NCBI GenBank assembly: GCA_023957375.1
Contig: JAMLHB010000002.1
Span: 496,001 to 560,000 of the forward strand
Origin: Flavobacteriales bacterium
GTDB lineage: Bacteria > Bacteroidota > Bacteroidia > Flavobacteriales_F > PHOS-HE28
Reading direction: 5' to 3'
Length of the DNA stretch: 64,000 bases
The notes under the pieces were generated by a model. That model did not search any database and had not been told where the DNA came from. It was given only the letters and a program-made list of their open reading frames with translations. Position numbers and translations under genes: made by a program. This document shows, piece after piece, positions 33,138 to 43,862 of the stretch. How positions within the stretch are numbered: position 1 is the first letter of the stretch; the number at the start of each line of letters is the position of its first letter.

Positions 33138-35318
33138 GTGAAGGAATACCTCGGATCCCTGTTGCACCATTTCCAGCTGCCGCTGCAAAACCCGGTGCTG
33201 GTCTTTTCGCTCATCCTGGCGATCATCCTGCTGGCACCCATCCTGCTCAAGCGGTTGAACATCCCGGGCATCATCGGATTGATCATCTCGGGGGTGGTCA
33301 TCGGGCCCCATGGGTTGCACCTGTTGGACAACAACGCGGCGATCAACCTGTTTTCCACCATCGGCCTGCTGTACATCATGTTCATCGCAGGCCTTGAACT
33401 GGACCTGAACGAATTCAAGGCCAACCGCAACAAGAGCCTCACCTTCGGCCTGTTCACCTTCGCCCTTCCGCTGGCCTTGGGCTTCCCCGTGTGCCATTAC
33501 CTGCTGGGCTACGACTTCAACGCCAGCTTCCTTACCGCCAGCATGTTCGCCACCCACACCCTGGTGGCCTACCCCATCGTCAGCCGCATGGGTGTTTCCA
33601 AGAACCAGGCCGTGGCCATCACCGTGGGCGGCACGATCCTGACGGACACGGCGGTGCTGATCATCCTGGCAGTGATCATCGGCAACAGCCACGGCACGCT
33701 GGACATGGATTTCTGGATCAAGCTGGTGATTTCGCTCGCGGTGTTCTCCGCGATCATGTTCCTGGTGATCCCGCGCATAGCCAAGTGGTTCTTCCGCAAG
33801 CTGGAGAACGAGAAGCACTCGCACTACATCTTCGTGCTCACCGTGGTGTTCCTCGCCGCCTTCCTGGCGGAACTGGCCGGCGTGGAAGCCATCATCGGCG
33901 CGTTCGTGGCCGGGCTTGCGCTGAACAAGCTGATCCCGCATTCCTCCGCGCTGATGAACCGCATTGAGTTCATCGGCAACTCGCTCTTCATTCCTTTCTT
34001 CCTGATCAGTGTGGGCATGCTGGTGGACGTTGGCGTGCTGACGCACGGCCCCACGGCGTTGATCGTCGCCGGTACCCTTACCGTGGTAGCCATTGCCGGC
34101 AAGTGGCTGGCCGCCTGGATCACGCAGCTGGTGTTCCGCTACACCACGGCCCAGCGGGGCCTGATCTTCGGCCTGAGCGGCGCCCATGCCGCCGCCACCC
34201 TGGCGGTGATCTTGGTGGGCTACCGGGAGAAGATCCTGGACGACAACATCCTCAACGGCACCATCCTGTTGATCCTGGTGACGTGCATGGTGGCCTCGTT
34301 CGCCACCGAGAAGGCGGCCAAGCGCATCGTGGTGGAAACCCCGGATGACGGCAGCGACCTGCTGCCCTCCAACGGCCAGCCTGCCGAGCACATCATCGTG
34401 CCCAGTGCCATCATCGGCGGGGTGGAAAAGCTGGTGGAGCTGGCCATCTACATCAAGGACAAGCGGTCGGCGAAGCCCATCACCGTGCTCACCGTGGTGT
34501 CCAACAACGACGAGGCCGAGCGGAACATCCTCAAGGCGCGCAACAAGTTGGACGAGTTCGTCAAGCAGGCGGCCGCCTCCGAAGTGAAGCTCAACGTGGT
34601 GGCCACCATCGACCACAACCCGGCCAGCGGGATCCTGCGCACTTCGCGCGAGCTGATGGCCGACATCATTGTGCTGGGCTGGCCCCGGCGCGCGGGCATC
34701 CTCAACCGGTTCCTCGGCGACAAGTTCACGGCGGTGCTGCAGAACGTGGAGAAGACGGTGCTGATGTGCCACTTGGGCCAGCCGCTGGTGGCCCACAAGC
34801 GGATCGTGTGCGCCGTGCCGCCCTTGGCCGAGTTCGAGAAGGGCTTCGAACTGTGGACCAAGAAGGTCGCCCAGCTGGCCCAGGAACTGACCGTGCCCAT
34901 CATCGTGCACTGCAACAGCGCCACGGGCAAGGCCGTCCAAAAGGCCATAGAGCGCCTGAAGCACACCGGACCGCTTTCCGTGGTGCCCTTCGAGGAATGG
35001 GAGGATTTCCTGATCCTTGCCCGGCACGTGCGGGAAACCGACCTCTTCATCCTGGTGTCCGCACGCAAGGGCGCCACCTCCCACATCAGCGAACTGGAGA
35101 ACCTGCCGGGGAAGATGGAGAAGTACTTCGCCACCAACAACCGGGTGGTGGTCTTCCCCCAGCAGCACCCGGAACACCAAAGCATCGAGGATTACTCGGA
35201 TTTCAATGCCGAGCCCCTGCACATCGGGATCGACGCCGTGCAGAAATTGGGCAAGACCATCGGGAGCATTTTCAAGAAAGAGGAACCCGAACCCACCGAC
35301 AAGGGCCAACTACCGTGA
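33138..35318 (+). CDS. CPA2-type cation:proton antiporter with UspA-like C-terminal region
   Basis: A 726-residue protein starting with GTG. Residues 1 to about 400 have ~12 hydrophobic segments of the KefB/NhaP (CPA2) fold: IPGIIGLIISGVVIGPHGL near the start, and LAELAGVEAIIGAFVAGLALN in the core region, where membrane-embedded acidic residues are usual. From about 415 two UspA-like soluble domains follow (ITVLTVVSNNDEAERNIL, DIIVLGWPRRAGILNRFLG). It exchanges K+ or Na+ for protons, probably gated by nucleotides through the soluble tail. The next gene starts within its stop codon, so they are translationally coupled. Confidence 0.88.
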   Translation: MKEYLGSLLHHFQLPLQNPVLVFSLILAIILLAPILLKRLNIPGIIGLIISGVVIGPHGLHLLDNNAAINLFSTIGLLYIMFIAGLELDLNEFKANRNKSLTFGLFTFALPLALGFPVCHYLLGYDFNASFLTASMFATHTLVAYPIVSRMGVSKNQAVAITVGGTILTDTAVLIILAVIIGNSHGTLDMDFWIKLVISLAVFSAIMFLVIPRIAKWFFRKLENEKHSHYIFVLTVVFLAAFLAELAGVEAIIGAFVAGLALNKLIPHSSALMNRIEFIGNSLFIPFFLISVGMLVDVGVLTHGPTALIVAGTLTVVAIAGKWLAAWITQLVFRYTTAQRGLIFGLSGAHAAATLAVILVGYREKILDDNILNGTILLILVTCMVASFATEKAAKRIVVETPDDGSDLLPSNGQPAEHIIVPSAIIGGVEKLVELAIYIKDKRSAKPITVLTVVSNNDEAERNILKARNKLDEFVKQAAASEVKLNVVATIDHNPASGILRTSRELMADIIVLGWPRRAGILNRFLGDKFTAVLQNVEKTVLMCHLGQPLVAHKRIVCAVPPLAEFEKGFELWTKKVAQLAQELTVPIIVHCNSATGKAVQKAIERLKHTGPLSVVPFEEWEDFLILARHVRETDLFILVSARKGATSHISELENLPGKMEKYFATNNRVVVFPQQHPEHQSIEDYSDFNAEPLHIGIDAVQKLGKTIGSIFKKEEPEPTDKGQLP

Positions 35319-36181
35319 TCCACACCGGCCGCACCCAGGAGCTGACCATCCTGCGCCATACCGGCGTGGGCCTCTTCCTGGGCGATGGTGAAGGTGGCGA
35401 GGTTCTGCTTCCCAACAAGTACGTGCCGGAACACTTTGCGGTCGGCGACCCCTTGGGCGTGTTCGTGTACCGCGATTCGGAAGACCGGCAGGTGGCCACC
35501 ACCTTGGAACCCAAGGTCCGCCTCGGAGGCTTCGCTCCTTTGCGTGTAGGCCATGTGGGCCGCTTCGGCGCCTTCGTGGAGTGGGGCTTGGAAAAGGACT
35601 TGCTGGTACCCTTCAAGGAACAGCAGAAAAAGCTGGAAGAAGGCCGATGGTACGTGGTGCACATGGCCCTGGACGAGGCGACCGACCGGCTTTTCGGCAG
35701 TACGCGCATTGAACGCTTCCTGGACAACAGCACGCTGGAAGTGGCCGAACGAGAGGAGGTATCCCTGCTCATCTTCGGCCGCAGCGACTTGGGCTGGTCC
35801 GCAATCGTCAACGGCAAGCACCTCGGCCTGCTGCACACCAGCGATGCCTTCAAGCCCGTTGCCATCGGCGACCGGCTCACGGGCTACGTGAAGCACATTC
35901 GCGATGACCACAAGTTGGACCTCACCCTGCAAGCGATCGGCTATGCGCACTACAACGACGCCAACGTGGACCTGCTGGTGAAGCGCCTGCACCAGCACGG
36001 GGGCTTCCTTCCGTTCACGGACAAGAGCTCCCCGGAGGACATCCACCGGATGTTCGGCATCAGCAAGAAGGCGTTCAAGCAAGCCGTGGGCGCGCTGTAC
36101 AAGGCCCGCCAGGTGCATTTGGACGAGCGGGGCATCACTTGGACGGGCAGCCGGGGGACGCCCCCCGCAGGCACCAAGTGA
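35315..36181 (+). CDS. cvfB: CvfB-family S1-like RNA-binding protein
   Basis: A 288-residue protein from a GTG that overlaps the antiporter stop (GTGA). It contains consecutive S1-like OB domains: the first from LTILRHTGVGLFLGD, the second VGHVGRFGAFVEWGLEKDLLVPFKEQ, the third GWSAIVNGKHLGLLHTSDAF...GDRLTGYVKHIR. It ends in a winged-helix-like segment, SPEDIHRMFGISKKAFKQAVGALYKARQV. This matches CvfB (YitL), an RNA-binding factor that affects virulence gene expression in staphylococci. An RNA-binding post-transcriptional role is likely; specific targets are unknown. Confidence 0.88.
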   Translation: MIHTGRTQELTILRHTGVGLFLGDGEGGEVLLPNKYVPEHFAVGDPLGVFVYRDSEDRQVATTLEPKVRLGGFAPLRVGHVGRFGAFVEWGLEKDLLVPFKEQQKKLEEGRWYVVHMALDEATDRLFGSTRIERFLDNSTLEVAEREEVSLLIFGRSDLGWSAIVNGKHLGLLHTSDAFKPVAIGDRLTGYVKHIRDDHKLDLTLQAIGYAHYNDANVDLLVKRLHQHGGFLPFTDKSSPEDIHRMFGISKKAFKQAVGALYKARQVHLDERGITWTGSRGTPPAGTK

Positions 36182-36214
36182 TCACGGGCGGCGCGCAATG
36201 CGCATCTTCGCACC

Positions 36215-36664
36215 ATGGCCGCACCCGTGATGCCCGAGGTCAAGAACCGCCGTGCGGCCTTCGACTATTCCTTCCTGGACACGTTCGTGTGCGGCATCGT
36301 GCTGGTGGGCAGCGAAGTGAAGAGCCTGCGCCTTGGCGATGCCAGCATCACCGAGGCTTTCTGCACCTTCATCGGCAATGAGCTCTACTTGCGCAACATG
36401 CGGATACAGCCTTACGAAAAGGCCAAGAACTTCGGGCACGAACCCATCCGCGACCGCAAGCTGCTGCTGCAACGCAAGGAGCTCACCAAGCTGCAACGCA
36501 AGCTCAAGGACCAGGGGGTCACCGTCATCCCCGTGCGCACGTTCTTCGCGGAGAACGGCAAAGTGAAGGTGGAGATCGCGCTGGCCAAGGGCAAGAAGAC
36601 CTATGACAAACGCGAGAGCCTGAAGGCCAAGGACGTGAAACGCGACATGGAACGGGGCCGATGA
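36215..36664 (+). CDS. smpB: SsrA-binding protein SmpB
   Basis: A 149-residue protein that binds tmRNA and brings it to stalled ribosomes for trans-translation. Family motifs are complete: NRRAAFDYSFLDTFVCGIVLVGSEVKSLR (the OB barrel that grips the tRNA-like domain), NMRIQPYEKA, RDRKLLL, and the basic C-terminal tail KKTYDKRESLKAKDVKRDMERGR that enters the mRNA channel. The tmRNA gene itself is not in the window. It overlaps the next gene by 4 bp (ATGA). Confidence 0.96.
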   Translation: MAAPVMPEVKNRRAAFDYSFLDTFVCGIVLVGSEVKSLRLGDASITEAFCTFIGNELYLRNMRIQPYEKAKNFGHEPIRDRKLLLQRKELTKLQRKLKDQGVTVIPVRTFFAENGKVKVEIALAKGKKTYDKRESLKAKDVKRDMERGR

Positions 36665-38643
36665 ACAAACCACCGTGGCGGGAGCAACTGGTTGCGGCGG
36701 CCAAGCCCATGCTTCCGGGCACGGCCGTTCAGCGCATGGCCTTGTTGGGCCTGCTGTTGTTGGCCACCGTGCTGCGCTGCTGGAACCTGGCCCAAGTTCC
36801 GTACACCCACGACGAGATCAGCGCACTGCTACGGATCTTCCCGGGCCTTGGGGAAACGATCCGCAAGGGCGTGGCCATTGATGCCCATCCGCCGGGGGTG
36901 CAGCTATTTGAATGGGCATGGACCCGGCTCTTCGGCATGGATGAGGCGGTGGTGAAGCTGCCGTTCATCCTGATGTCCATCCTGGCCTTGGCATTGCTTT
37001 ATCGTTTTGCCTTCGCCTGGTGCGGGGGAACGGTGGCCCTGGTCATCACGGCGTTGTTGGCCACCCTGCAGTACACGGTGATGTACGGGCAGATCGCACG
37101 GCCCTATGCCGCAGGCCTCTTCACCACAGCCCTGCTGGCCGACCAGCTCACGCGCTACTTGGGCTCGGGGTCGCGCAAGGCCCTGGTGGGCATGGCCTTG
37201 GGCGCGGTCCTTTCCGCGTACACGCATCACTTTGCGTTGCTGCTGGCCGGATTGATGTGCACCACCGGCCTGTTCCTGGTGATCGCGGAAAAACGCAGGA
37301 GCTACTTGGTCGCCTGCGGGGCCGTTCTGCTGGCCTATCTGCCCAACGTGCCACTCTTCCTGGGGCAGCTTGGCTATGCGGGCTTGGGCAACTGGCTTTC
37401 GCCGCCCACGGCACAATGGATCCCCGACTACCTGTGGTGGCTGGCCCATTGCTCCGCGCTGTTCGCCGCCGTGTGGGCCCTGCTGCTGCTCGGCTCCGCT
37501 TTGCTGCGCATCCGCCACCGCGAAACCAGCGGCCCGGTGTGGGCCATCACCTTGGCCTGGGGCCTGCTCCCGCTGGTGATCGGCTATGCCTATTCGCTGT
37601 GGCGCGCACCGGTGCTGCAATATTCCGTGGTGCTCTTCTCCTTCCCATACCTGCTGCTGGGCACACTGGCCGGCCTGCGCCACCTGCGCACCGCATGGGC
37701 CATCCCGGTGGCAGGGGCCACTGCGGCGGTCGCCGTGTTCACCTTGACCACTACCCGCAAGTACTACGAGGTGTTCTACCGCTCACCGTACGAGGCCGCC
37801 GTCAAAGGCATCGTGGACGCCGCCGACCAGCCCGGCCGCATGGCCTTGGTGGATGTTCCACCGGAGAAGGTGGCCTTCTACCTGCTGCATTGGAACGTGG
37901 ACACGGCGCGGGTGCGCTTCCACAACGCGCGGAACATGCCTTTGCCGCAAGTGGCGGACTTGCTGCAGGCCAGCCGTTCCGCATCGGTCTTCCTCGGGAC
38001 CACTTCGGGTTCGGCACCGGAACTGGCCGCCTTGGTGCAGTCCTTCTTCCCGTTCATGGAGGAGCGGCACGACATGGAGGAGGGGCAAACCTTCGTGTTC
38101 AGCGGCACCCCGGTACGCCATGAAGTGGAAGACCGGGCATGGGCCCTGATGATCACGCCGGAAGCCGTCGGCGGCGAAGAATGGAAAGTGGATGCCAGCC
38201 TGCCCGCCGTCCGCGACACCATGTCGGGGCGCGGGGTGGCACCGCTGCGTTGGGACTTCACCGGTCGGGAGTTCGGGGTGCTCCTTGAACTGCCCGTGTA
38301 CCAAGTGGCCAAGAGGGATAATGACGTGATCGAAGCACGGCTGGACGCCGCCATCGGAGCGGGCAAGGGCTTGAAGCTGGTGACTGAACTGGGAACTGGC
38401 GGGAAGACCACCTTCTACCGCAACCAGGGGTTTTCGCAGCGCGATGTACAGGGCTCCCTGGTGTCGGCCATTCCGCTCTCCGACCTCCCCGGCCATGGCC
38501 AAGGACAACGGCTGCGCGTGTATGTGTGGAACGAGGGCGGGGGCCCGGCCTGGGTCAGTTCCCTGGAAGTGGCCGTGCGGGAAGGCAACCCATGGCTCTA
38601 TGGCCTGTTCCAGCCGTTGAAGGGTCCGTTGAAATACCCATGA
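36661..38643 (+). CDS. Polytopic membrane glycosyltransferase-like protein (GT39/ArnT type)
   Basis: A 660-residue membrane protein with about ten helices in its first 390 residues and a soluble C-terminal part. The first periplasmic loop contains YTHDEISALLRIF, with the Asp-Glu pair placed as in GT-C fold enzymes (GT39/GT83, ArnT-like), and DAHPPGVQLFEWAWTRLFG, also typical. Such enzymes transfer sugars from lipid carriers in the periplasm. The C-terminal ~250 residues show no recognised domain. It overlaps smpB by 4 bp; the coupling looks accidental rather than functional. A long palindrome follows the gene. Confidence 0.8.
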   Translation: MNKPPWREQLVAAAKPMLPGTAVQRMALLGLLLLATVLRCWNLAQVPYTHDEISALLRIFPGLGETIRKGVAIDAHPPGVQLFEWAWTRLFGMDEAVVKLPFILMSILALALLYRFAFAWCGGTVALVITALLATLQYTVMYGQIARPYAAGLFTTALLADQLTRYLGSGSRKALVGMALGAVLSAYTHHFALLLAGLMCTTGLFLVIAEKRRSYLVACGAVLLAYLPNVPLFLGQLGYAGLGNWLSPPTAQWIPDYLWWLAHCSALFAAVWALLLLGSALLRIRHRETSGPVWAITLAWGLLPLVIGYAYSLWRAPVLQYSVVLFSFPYLLLGTLAGLRHLRTAWAIPVAGATAAVAVFTLTTTRKYYEVFYRSPYEAAVKGIVDAADQPGRMALVDVPPEKVAFYLLHWNVDTARVRFHNARNMPLPQVADLLQASRSASVFLGTTSGSAPELAALVQSFFPFMEERHDMEEGQTFVFSGTPVRHEVEDRAWALMITPEAVGGEEWKVDASLPAVRDTMSGRGVAPLRWDFTGREFGVLLELPVYQVAKRDNDVIEARLDAAIGAGKGLKLVTELGTGGKTTFYRNQGFSQRDVQGSLVSAIPLSDLPGHGQGQRLRVYVWNEGGGPAWVSSLEVAVREGNPWLYGLFQPLKGPLKYP

Positions 38644-38670
38644 GCATCGCCTTGCCCAGCATGCCCGGAA

Positions 38671-38708
38671 GCAACGAGGGCTGCGCGGATCCGCGCAGCC
38701 CTCGTTGC
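38671..38708. terminator. Bidirectional terminator-like palindrome
   Basis: A perfect 38-bp inverted repeat (arms GCAACGAGGGCTGCGCGGA) lies between two convergent genes. It lacks a long T-run but would form a 19-bp stem, enough to stop or protect transcripts from both sides. Confidence 0.75.
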
Positions 38709-38727
38709 TGTTGGCCCAATACCGGTA

Positions 38728-39708
38728 TCAGAGCTTGATGGTGATCCCCAGTCCGATGGTTTCCTTGAATTGCGTGCCCTTGCCCACGTACATCTGGTCG
38801 GTATCCTCCCACTTCTTCATGATCTGCGTCTTGTCGTCGTAGATCAACATGGTACTGAGCGTTGCCGCGAACCAGCTGTTCACCTTGAAGGTGAACAGCG
38901 TTTCCCAGTTGACCACCACGTTCTGCGGGTTCTTCAGGTAGTTGCTGAAGAAGTCGGCCCGGGTGAGGAAGTTGATGTTCTTGGCCAGGTCCTGGGTGTA
39001 CATGAGCTTCACGTAACCACCGAACTCGAAGAGGTTGCTGGCGCCGTTGGTCAGTTTCACGCCCATGGCGTCATAGGTGGCGGGATCCACCCCGAATGCG
39101 CCGGCATCGGCCAGGTCCTGTTCGTTCACGAAAGTGAACTTGGCCGTGGCCGGTGAAATGAAGGCGGAGAAATGGTCATTGGGCTTGTAATCCATGCCCA
39201 AGCCCAGGATCAGGTAGCCCGGCGCCATGAAGTTGGAGATGCGCCCCCCGGAAGCGGGGTCGGTCCCCTCGGTGAACTGTGTCTTGAACTGGGCCAAGAC
39301 CGCCAGGTACCACGCCTTGTTCAGCTCGTAGCCGTACTTGGTGTTCAGTTCGATGCGGTCATCGGTCTTCACGGGGTCCTGCTTTTCCTGCGAAAGCAGG
39401 CCGTACGCCAAGGCCACGGAATTATCCCAGGCGTGCCGGCCTTTCTTCCGGTTGGCAAAGCCATTGAACATGGCCACCCCGCTGACCGAGCTGAATCCAC
39501 CGGCCGACCAATTGGTGAGGCTCACCTGGCTCATGTTCAGTTGGAGTGTGCCACCGCGCACCCACAACTTCCCGGTGGTGTCCGCTGCGGTCTTGGTTTG
39601 CATCTCCTTGGCTGCCGCATCGCGCTGTGCCTTGTCCTCCTGTGCGTTCGCCGTGGAGGCCGCCACCAACAGCAAAGCAAGCGGCAAAATGGTCTTTCTC
39701 GTGTTCAT
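38728..39708 (-). CDS. DUF3078 outer-membrane-associated protein
   Basis: A 326-residue exported protein (signal peptide to about residue 22, STANAQ). It carries the DUF3078 pattern LWVRGGTLQLNMSQVSLTNWSAGG near 48-72, NSVALAYGLLSQ and repeated aromatic-ended beta strands to a final GIGLGITIKL. The strand pattern suggests an outer-membrane beta-barrel. Function is unknown; the family is restricted mainly to Bacteroidota. The gene faces the GT39-like gene, sharing the palindromic terminator. Confidence 0.87.
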   Translation of the reverse strand: MNTRKTILPLALLLVAASTANAQEDKAQRDAAAKEMQTKTAADTTGKLWVRGGTLQLNMSQVSLTNWSAGGFSSVSGVAMFNGFANRKKGRHAWDNSVALAYGLLSQEKQDPVKTDDRIELNTKYGYELNKAWYLAVLAQFKTQFTEGTDPASGGRISNFMAPGYLILGLGMDYKPNDHFSAFISPATAKFTFVNEQDLADAGAFGVDPATYDAMGVKLTNGASNLFEFGGYVKLMYTQDLAKNINFLTRADFFSNYLKNPQNVVVNWETLFTFKVNSWFAATLSTMLIYDDKTQIMKKWEDTDQMYVGKGTQFKETIGLGITIKL

Positions 39709-39829
39709 GTCCGTCTAAAAAGGTGGTTTGGGTTCAATCGGTGGCACACGCCAATGGCATTGTCCTGCTACCTCCCCCGGCAAGCGCCCAGTGGGTTACT
39801 CGCCGGGTTTCACCCCTGTCCGGTGGTTG

Positions 39830-39904
39830 TGGGCGTTACTGGATTCGAACCAGTGACCCCTACCCTGTCAAGGTAGTGCTCTGAACCAACTGAGCTAAAC
39901 GCCC
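39830..39904 (-). tRNA. tRNA-Val (anticodon GAC)
   Basis: The minus strand gives a 75-nt cloverleaf. Acceptor GGGCGTT pairs with AACGCCC, and the D arm holds AGCTCAGTTGGTTCAGAGC. Anticodon stem CTACC/GGTAG holds TTGACAG with anticodon GAC. The T arm is CACTGG-TTCGAAT-CCAGT. Discriminator A; no encoded CCA. Confidence 0.95.
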
Positions 39905-40145
39905 GGGGTGGTGTACCCCGAAAGGGGCGGCAAATGTAATCCCCGCTCCCGATTCCCGGAACGGCATTCCAATGCACGCTCATCCACCCTGGAATCAGTC
40001 CGGGCCGCTCCATGTTCAGCGCGTTCTCCCCTGGCAACGATGTCCTGTCGGGCACATCTTGTCCGTGCTCATGCCGCCTGTACCGGTTGCAGCCGTTGGC
40101 CACTTGGTGTACCCTTGCCCCCGTTGTGGGGAAGCCCTTCCCCGA

Positions 40146-40526
40146 TCATCGGTCGGGCGGCATGTTCGTTCCCGGCGGGTTTCCCTGCTCAAGGCGCGGT
40201 GAGCGCTTGTTCATCCACCTCCATTTGTCATACTGCCCACCCGTCAGGAACCCTTTGAGGTCAAGCTCACGGGCGTTGTGCAGAGTGATGTAACCGGGGT
40301 GGTGCTCGGGATCTTTGCCTAATGCATGGTATTTATACTGCCAATGCCCGTTACGCTCCCGCCAACTTGCCACCTGGTCCTCGTTCATTCCTATCGCACG
40401 GCCTACACTGTCCGTAACTGAGATCCAACGCACCATGCCGGTATCGGCGGGCTGCTGTGCGGCCAAGGTGCCGGGCACACTGGCCCACAGGATGGCCCAA
40501 AAGGGGATGAGCGGCTTCATTGCCAT
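40146..40526 (-). CDS. Small secreted protein, possibly Spy/CpxP-like
   Basis: A 126-residue protein from MAMKPLIPFWAILWASV, a signal peptide ending near LAAQQ. The mature part is charged and probably helical. The patterns MNEDQVASWRERNGHWQYKY and LTGGQYDKWRWMNKRS recall the two 'L-t-x-e-Q-x-x-x-w' helices of Spy/CpxP chaperones. The resemblance is weak and no family is claimed. The frame is open far upstream on this strand because of the overlapping divergent gene, but only this part is plausible. It is divergent from the DUF4421 gene with 57 bp between starts. Confidence 0.6.
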   Translation of the reverse strand: MAMKPLIPFWAILWASVPGTLAAQQPADTGMVRWISVTDSVGRAIGMNEDQVASWRERNGHWQYKYHALGKDPEHHPGYITLHNARELDLKGFLTGGQYDKWRWMNKRSPRLEQGNPPGTNMPPDR

Positions 40527-40583
40527 CAGTTTCCTGCCGGGCAAACAAACCGCATGCCTGCCCGCCGATGCGACATTTGCAGC

Positions 40584-41651
40584 ATGGCATACGTGCGAGT
40601 TTTGGCGGCCTGGGGTGTATGGCTGGCTGCTGCATTCGTCGTTTTGCCGTTCCATGCGAAGGCGCAAACACGGTCGCCCGGAAATGCGTTCGATCCCGAT
40701 TACGTGCTGGATTATTCCAACCGCATCACGGCACGCGCATACATCAGCACCAAGTACAACACGCTCCAGCTCGTCGCCGACCGCGGGGCCAAGGACTTGG
40801 TTTTTCGCCCCAACAACAAGGTCAACTTCGGCCTGGGCCTCAGCTACCGGTCGGTGACGCTGAACATCGGCGTGGGTATCCCGGGCGTGAACAAGGACCA
40901 GGACAAGTACGGGCAAACGCGTTACCTGGACGCACAGGCCAACGTGTACACCAAGCGATGGGCCACCAACATTTTCCTGCAACGGTTCCGCGGCTACTAC
41001 TTGGACACGTACATCAAGGAGGAGCTCGGCTGGCAACAGCCCACCTTCTTCCCCACCCGGCCTGACCTGGTGCAGTTCAATCTCGGTGCCAGCACGGTGC
41101 ACGTGTTCAACAACGACCGGTTCAGTTACCGGGCCGCCTTCAACCAGGATGCGTGGCAACGGCGAAGCCAGGGGTCCCTGCTGGCCGGCGGCTACCTCAC
41201 CTATTTCCACTTGCGTGCAGACTCCTCCCTGGTGCCCACCCCGTTGGACCCTCAGTTCCCCGATGGCCTGCAAATGCGCCGTGGCGGGTTTCTGGACCTG
41301 GGGCCCAGCGCGGGATACGCCTACACGCTGGTGGTGCGCAAGCACCTCTTTGTCACTGCTTCCATGGTATTGGGCATGGGCCTCAGCCTGCAACGGGCCA
41401 CCACGAAGCTGCGCTCGGGCGAGGAATTGCGCACTGTGGCCGGGCTGGGCTGGCACACCCAGGTCCGTGCGGCGGCAGGGTACAACAGCGCCCGCTACTT
41501 CTTCGGCATCTCCTTCAACCAGGAGAACATCGGCTACCTGATCGACGAGCGCAGCAGCTTCCACTGGAGCGTGGGCAACACCCGTTTCACCGTGGCCAAA
41601 CGCTTCGGCATGGGCATCCGCCAGTTGGAGCGCAGGCTACCGCAGCTTTGA
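40584..41651 (+). CDS. DUF4421 outer-membrane protein
   Basis: A 355-residue exported protein with a signal peptide (about 1-29, FHAKAQ). The mature part opens YVLDYSNRITARAYISTKYNTL and continues as alternating beta strands (NNKVNFGLGLSYRSVTLNIGVGIPGVN, RWATNIFLQRFRGYYLDTY), matching DUF4421, a Bacteroidota family thought to form outer-membrane barrels. It ends with FTVAKRFGMGI... Function unknown. The gene is convergent with typA, with 18 bp between stops. Confidence 0.82.
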   Translation: MAYVRVLAAWGVWLAAAFVVLPFHAKAQTRSPGNAFDPDYVLDYSNRITARAYISTKYNTLQLVADRGAKDLVFRPNNKVNFGLGLSYRSVTLNIGVGIPGVNKDQDKYGQTRYLDAQANVYTKRWATNIFLQRFRGYYLDTYIKEELGWQQPTFFPTRPDLVQFNLGASTVHVFNNDRFSYRAAFNQDAWQRRSQGSLLAGGYLTYFHLRADSSLVPTPLDPQFPDGLQMRRGGFLDLGPSAGYAYTLVVRKHLFVTASMVLGMGLSLQRATTKLRSGEELRTVAGLGWHTQVRAAAGYNSARYFFGISFNQENIGYLIDERSSFHWSVGNTRFTVAKRFGMGIRQLERRLPQL

Positions 41652-41669
41652 GGCCGCTTCACCCCCGGC

Positions 41670-43487
<1,818 letters not shown>

Positions 43488-43521
43488 GGTGCTTTGGGGC
43501 TGCGCTTTTGAAAAAAGCGTG

Positions 43522-43529
43522 CAAAGGTA
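43522..43529 (-). promoter_or_regulatory. typA: -7 promoter element of typA
   Basis: TACCTTTG on the minus strand fits TAnnTTTG, giving a leader of about 30 nt. From here to 43862 I see no gene or repeat. Confidence 0.5.
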
Positions 43530-43862
43530 GGGCACATCACCGGTTTTGCGATGAATTCGTTGACCTCCCGGGGTCACCCGTCGCTGAATATCCCCTTCCA
43601 AACAGGGCCCCGGATACTTCTCGTTGCTTCCATCGGCATTGATGAAGCGGATGCAAAACACGGGCGACTTATGGGTTCCTGCCGACCTGACCACGCAGGG
43701 CACGGACGTGCTGTAGTACTTCATTCCCGACCCGGAACAATTGCAGCGCCCCAAGGAAAAGTTTACTCTGATCGGCAAAGGCACGCGTTCCAGCATTCGC
43801 CATGCCTGGTTCCAGCCGGCCATCGCCGCGCACCAACGCATGCTTGATCCGATCTTTGCGCC

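Noticed and set aside
33078-35309. A 743-codon open frame on the minus strand opposite the antiporter
   Set aside because: It is a shadow caused by GC-rich codon use: His/Gln/Gly-rich with no hydrophobic segments or motifs. The plus strand encodes a full CPA2 antiporter.
36215-36664. tmRNA gene expected near smpB
   Set aside because: No tRNA-like ends or tag-coding sequence were found near smpB or elsewhere in the window.
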